This document shows, one piece after another, positions 6,583 through 8,685 of a stretch of DNA of 8,685 nucleotides. The stretch is from an uncultured Clostridia bacterium (GTDB lineage Bacteria > Bacillota > Clostridia > TANB77 > CAG-508). The stretch covers positions 1 through 8,685 of the forward strand of contig CAPNDH010000050.1 of NCBI GenBank assembly GCA_948664205.1. Direction: 5' to 3'. The translations under genes and the position numbers were made by a program. The notes below the pieces were generated by a model, which searched no databases, was not told the DNA's origin, and worked only from the letters and a program-made list of their open reading frames with translations. Numbering within the stretch: position 1 is the first letter of the stretch; every line of letters starts with the position of its first letter.

Positions 6583-6610
6583 AAGAGTATATGAAAATAT
6601 GCTCTTTTAA
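6583..6610 (+). terminator. Possible terminator downstream of sigG
   Basis: aagagtatat (6583-6592) pairs with atatgctctt (6597-6606) around a gaaa loop, with one G-U pair and a short T tract. It could end sigG read-through before the BRO gene promoter. The T tract is short, so termination may be weak. Confidence 0.45.
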
Positions 6611-6646
6611 AGTACAAAAGTGAAAGAACAAAAATTCGCAAAACTA

Positions 6647-6675
6647 TTGAATATATGTTTGGAATATGATATAAA
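6647..6675 (+). promoter_or_regulatory. Predicted sigma-A promoter of the BRO gene
   Basis: TTGAAT (6647-6652), a 17-base spacer and TATAAA (6670-6675) stand about 70 bases before the ATG of the BRO gene. The match to the vegetative consensus is fair and the spacing ideal. Confidence 0.55.
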
Positions 6676-6745
6676 TATAGAAAATAAAAATAAACTTTTA
6701 CTATATAAGAAATTTAGATAGTGAAAGTTGGAAAAGAGGTAAAAA

Positions 6746-7576
6746 ATGGAACAAAATAATAGTATTAAATTATTTGAAAATAAAAATATTAGAGTAGCAT
6801 GGAATGAAAACGAAGAGAATTGGTATTTTTCAGTAGTAGATATTGTAGCAGTTTTAACAGACAATGATTATCAAGCCGGAAGGAAATATTGGAAAACATT
6901 AAAAATGAGGTTAAATCAAGAAGGAAGTGAACTGGTAACAAATTGTTACCAGTTGAAAATGAAAGCTCATGATGGAAAATTGAGAGATACAGATGTAATG
7001 AATACAGAGCAAATTTTAAGATTAGTTCAATCAATTCCATCAAAGAAAGCAGAGCCATTTAAATTATGGCTTGCACAAGTAGGAAAAGAAAGAATTGATG
7101 AAGCATATGATCCAGAAATTACAATAAATAGAGCATTAGATACTTATAGAAAAAAGGGATATTCAGAAGAATGGATAAACCAAAGATTAAAAACAATAGA
7201 TGTAAGAAAAGAATTCACAGATGAACTAAAAAGAGTAGGTGTTAGTAAAAATAAAGATTTTGCAATATTAACAAATATGCTAACTGAGGTCTGGAGTGGA
7301 TATTCTGTAAAAGAATATAAAAATTTAAAAGGACTAAAAAAAGAGAATCTGCGAGATAATATGACTAATATGGAATTAGTTTTAAATATGTTAGCAGAAA
7401 CATCTTCTACAGAAATATCTAAAAGCACAAATGAAAAAGGAATTAAAGGTGCAGAACAATCAATTATAAAAGGTGGCAACATTGCTAAACTTGCTAGAGA
7501 ACAGTTAGAAAGAGAAACAGGCAAAAAAGTAATTTCTGAGAAAAATGCAAAAGAAATAAGAAAATTAGATAAATAA
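6746..7576 (+). CDS. BRO-N domain protein (phage antirepressor-like)
   Basis: The 276-residue protein has an N-terminal BRO-N domain (about residues 5-110): FENKNIRVAWNENEENWYFS, VVDIVAVLTDNDYQAGRKYW, ELVTNCYQLKMKAHDGK and QSIPSKKAEPFKLWLAQVGK. BRO-N domains bind DNA and are typical of phage antirepressors and baculovirus BRO proteins. The remainder (RALDTYRKKGYSEEWINQRL, KEFTDELKRVGV, LTEVWSGYSVKEYKNLKGLK) matches the long form common as stand-alone genes in Clostridia and Bacteroidetes, whose role is not well defined. The start follows AAGAGG (6734-6739). No other phage genes are nearby, so it is a solitary gene, apparently inserted between sigG and ylmC and bounded by direct repeats. It contains a 25-base palindrome (6930-6954) and has no in-frame CGG. 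Confidence 0.9.
   Translation: MEQNNSIKLFENKNIRVAWNENEENWYFSVVDIVAVLTDNDYQAGRKYWKTLKMRLNQEGSELVTNCYQLKMKAHDGKLRDTDVMNTEQILRLVQSIPSKKAEPFKLWLAQVGKERIDEAYDPEITINRALDTYRKKGYSEEWINQRLKTIDVRKEFTDELKRVGVSKNKDFAILTNMLTEVWSGYSVKEYKNLKGLKKENLRDNMTNMELVLNMLAETSSTEISKSTNEKGIKGAEQSIIKGGNIAKLAREQLERETGKKVISEKNAKEIRKLDK
6930..6954. repeat. 25-base palindrome inside the BRO gene
   Basis: aactggtaacaa (6930-6941) and ttgttaccagtt (6943-6954) are exact reverse complements around a single A. The stretch encodes ELVTNCYQLK, a conserved part of the BRO-N family, so protein constraint may partly explain it. An autoregulatory operator or an mRNA hairpin is possible. Confidence 0.8.
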
Positions 7577-7592
7577 AATATAAAGAGAATAT

Positions 7593-7645
7593 ACAAATAA
7601 CAATACAGATGGAATTTATGAAATTCCATCTGTATTGTTATTTGT
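7593..7645. repeat. Perfect 25-bp inverted repeat with 3-base loop
   Basis: The left arm 7593-7617 and right arm 7621-7645 are exact reverse complements around atg. The structure lies between the convergent BRO gene and the minus-strand small membrane gene, whose last eight codons and stop lie in the right arm and loop. It may be a bidirectional terminator, although T-runs on both sides are weak. The left arm overlaps the right copy of the 24-bp repeat, so it may once have directly followed sigG. Confidence 0.85.
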
Positions 7646-7840
7646 CAATTTTAAATACTCTGTAGCTTTTTCAATGTCGTCTTCTGATTTATAATCATTT
7701 AATTTCCCTAAAATTAATGATAGATTATAGTGCTTTTCAGAATATTTGAAATAAATTGAAACTAGAAATGTAGAAATGGCTATTATAGCAATTACTATAA
7801 AGACTCCTAAGAAAATATGCAATAAAATCGTAAATGTCAT
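7616..7840 (-). CDS. Small single-pass membrane protein, function unknown
   Basis: This 74-residue protein on the minus strand starts with a strong ribosome site (AGGGAGG, ending about eight bases before the ATG, read on the minus strand). Residues ~4-30 (LLHIFLGVFIVIAIIAISTF and on) form one clear membrane helix, followed by a charged cytosolic or external tail (KYSEKHYNLSLILGKLNDYK, EDDIEKATEYLK). No cysteine or lipobox is seen. I do not recognise the family. It is convergent with sigG and the BRO gene and divergent from the ylmC-like gene, with a 121-base shared upstream region. The good ribosome site and coherent helix-plus-tail layout support a real gene. Confidence 0.65.
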   Translation of the reverse strand: MTFTILLHIFLGVFIVIAIIAISTFLVSIYFKYSEKHYNLSLILGKLNDYKSEDDIEKATEYLKLTNNNTDGIS

Positions 7841-7930
7841 AATTTATCCTCCCTTTAGAGTGCAAGTTTACAGTTACATATAAATATATACTATAATAAA
7901 TGTTAAAAAAGTGCAATATTTTCCTACTAA

Positions 7931-7941
7931 TATAATATAAT
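7931..7941 (+). promoter_or_regulatory. Possible -10 element(s) of the ylmC-like gene
   Basis: Two overlapping TATAAT hexamers (7931-7936 and 7936-7941) lie 21-26 bases before the ylmC-like start. No convincing -35 box was found at 17 bases, and I could not recognise a sporulation-sigma promoter, so this is a weak call. Confidence 0.3.
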
Positions 7942-7961
7942 AGTAGAAAGGAGAAAATGTT

Positions 7962-8196
7962 ATGGGGCAAAAAGGATTAGATTTTAAACATAAAGAAGTA
8001 ATTAATATAAAAGATGGAAAAAGACTTCGGATATGTTCAAGATGTATGTGCAAATTTAGAAAACGGAAATATAACCTCTATAATTGTTCCGGGAAGCAAT
8101 AAAATATTAAGTGTATTTTCAAGTAGCAATGATATAGTAATTCCTTGGCAAAATATAAAATGTATAGGGGATGATGTTATATTAGTAGAAATATAA
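7962..8196 (+). CDS. ylmC: YlmC/YmxH family sporulation protein (PRC-barrel), with +1 frameshift at CGG
   Basis: YlmC/YmxH proteins are small PRC-barrel-like proteins of spore formers, without a well-defined biochemical role. In B. subtilis ylmC lies a few genes downstream of sigG, as here. ATG at 7962 is used, eight bases after AAAGGAG (7947-7953). Residues 11-22 (KEVINIKDGKRL) match the family start. An extra C at 8028 then makes codon 23 CGG, and the zero frame ends at 8102 after 46 residues with an unrelated Cys-rich tail. Skipping the C gives GYVQDVCANLENGNITSIIV, PGSNKILSVF, and VIPWQNIKCIGDDVILVEI, the classic family C-terminus, for 77 residues in total (B. subtilis YlmC is about 81). 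An internal ATG at 8014 could give only the C-terminal 60 residues, but it has no good ribosome site and would lack the first strands. Confidence 0.88.
8025..8031 (+). other. Candidate +1 recoding site in ylmC (ctt CGG a)
   Basis: The zero-frame codons are aga ctt CGG ata. Skipping the C at 8028 gives aga ctt gga tat, Arg-Leu-Gly-Tyr, the conserved G-K-x-L-G pattern of the family. The seven-base core cttcgga is identical to that in sigE. Confidence 0.75.
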
Positions 8197-8685
8197 AAAA
8201 CAAAATATATTACCTCCTTCGCGTTAGTTACTACTATGTTATAGTGCAAACAGTAAAATAAAACAGAAATATCCAAAAATTACCACAAAAAAAGACTTGA
8301 AATAATATTAAAATTATGTTAATATTATAAATGTAGCACGAAGATAAAAAGAATAAAGAAAAAGTGACAAAATATTTCAAAATATTTTAAAAAATGTATT
8401 GACTTTATAATTTATTCATGGTATTATAAAAAAGTACCTAGCAAACAGATGAAAATAAATTGTAAATTAGTAAAAAAACTTAGGCAAAAATATGAAGAAG
8501 GCCAACTTACTAGTTTATTATTTTGCACAAAAAATACAAATAAAAAACTTTTTAAAAAAGTTTCAAGAAAAGTATTGACATTCTGTTTCAAAAGTAGTAA
8601 AATACAAAACGTTACACGTTGAGTTGTGACAAAAAGTACATTGAAAAGTAAACAATAAACAAACCTTTGAAAAAACCAAGCGGTA
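8197..8685 (+). promoter_or_regulatory. Gene-free region with tandem promoters, probable rRNA operon control region
   Basis: No credible gene was found here. Two good sigma-A promoters are present: TTGACT (8399-8404), 17 bases, TATTAT (8422-8427); and TTGACA (8575-8580), 17 bases, TAAAAT (8598-8603). A weaker third is TTGAAA (8297-8302), 17 bases, TAATAT (8320-8325), overlapping an AT inverted repeat. The transcript from the last one begins with gtacattgaaaag (from about 8636) and a second aacctttgaaaa, which resemble the boxA-type sequences found in Gram-positive rRNA leaders. I infer that a 16S rRNA gene, or another stable RNA operon, starts shortly after the window. Confidence 0.6.
8575..8603 (+). 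promoter_or_regulatory. Strong sigma-A promoter, last of the tandem set
   Basis: A perfect TTGACA, a 17-base spacer and TAAAAT (one mismatch) make this the best vegetative promoter in the window. Position and tandem layout fit a proximal rRNA promoter. Confidence 0.7.

Larger units (their letters stand above)
6448..7601. repeat. 24-bp near-perfect direct repeats flanking the BRO gene segment
   Basis: The 3' end of sigG (6448-6471) and a stretch after the BRO gene (7578-7601) match at 22 of 24 positions, both differences being A/G; the shared core is agaatatacaaat. The copies are exactly 1130 bases apart. This looks like duplication of the sigG 3' end around an inserted segment, either a target or attachment-site duplication. 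AT-rich chance similarity is less likely at this length. Confidence 0.6.

Noticed and set aside
4503..8028. Phase variation by slippage at the three extra-C sites
   Set aside because: The sites are not in homopolymers or short tandem repeats, so replication slippage hot spots are absent.
8014..8196. Independent 60-residue gene starting at ATG 8014
   Set aside because: That ATG lies out of frame with the family start, in gat gga of the upstream frame, with no ribosome site; the restored 77-residue YlmC explains the sequence better.
3855..8196. sigE, sigG and ylmC as ordinary pseudogenes of an asporogenous strain
   Set aside because: Decay would give stops and indels at random sites. All three have a single identical type of event and intact downstream sequence, and spoIIGA is intact. 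Not fully excluded without reads or relatives.
8450..8622. Short open frame in the right-hand region
   Set aside because: It runs through the strong promoter at 8575-8603 and has no ribosome site or recognisable product.
1..8685. tRNA genes and CRISPR arrays
   Set aside because: No cloverleaf-like sequence or regularly spaced repeat array was seen on either strand by reading; the direct repeats found are isolated.

Overview
The window comes from a low-GC, spore-forming member of the Firmicutes, most likely class Clostridia. The evidence is very AT-rich DNA, strong AGGAGG-type ribosome sites, several TTG/GTG starts, and the conserved gene order ftsA-ftsZ-spoIIGA-sigE-sigG-(ylmC), known from Bacillus subtilis and many clostridia.

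Layout: ftsA and ftsZ (cell division) come first, separated by a spacer with heptad repeats in inverted orientation, and end at a clear terminator. The sporulation block follows: spoIIGA, which encodes the pro-sigma-E protease, overlaps sigE. Two unrecognised genes, called A and B here, sit between sigE and sigG with their own vegetative-type promoter. Downstream of sigG there is a small palindromic element, a BRO-N (phage antirepressor-like) gene, a long perfect hairpin, and a small membrane-protein gene on the minus strand. A YlmC/YmxH-family sporulation gene comes next. The last ~490 bases hold no gene but carry tandem sigma-A promoters and a boxA-like leader, as if an rRNA operon starts just outside the window.

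The main observation is that sigE, sigG and the ylmC-like gene each carry exactly one extra base, and in all three it is a C directly before the codon of a conserved glycine. The zero-frame ribosome therefore meets a CGG codon (ctt CGG a, atc CGG g, ctt CGG a). Skipping that C restores a full-length, family-typical protein in every case, and the downstream sequence is otherwise undamaged. In-frame CGG is absent from ftsA, ftsZ, spoIIGA, gene B, the BRO gene and the minus-strand gene. The only other in-frame CGG codons are three in gene A (codons 3, 27 and 191), whose frame stays open only if CGG is read as an ordinary sense codon. This suggests +1 recoding at CGG in sporulation genes, possibly with the opposite outcome for gene A. 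The pattern is read directly from the sequence; the mechanism is inference, and a systematic sequencing artefact must be excluded.

A second regulatory signal lies before sigG: a hairpin that buries its ribosome site, with a sigma-F-like promoter placed so that its transcript lacks the blocking arm. This parallels published work on B. subtilis sigG.
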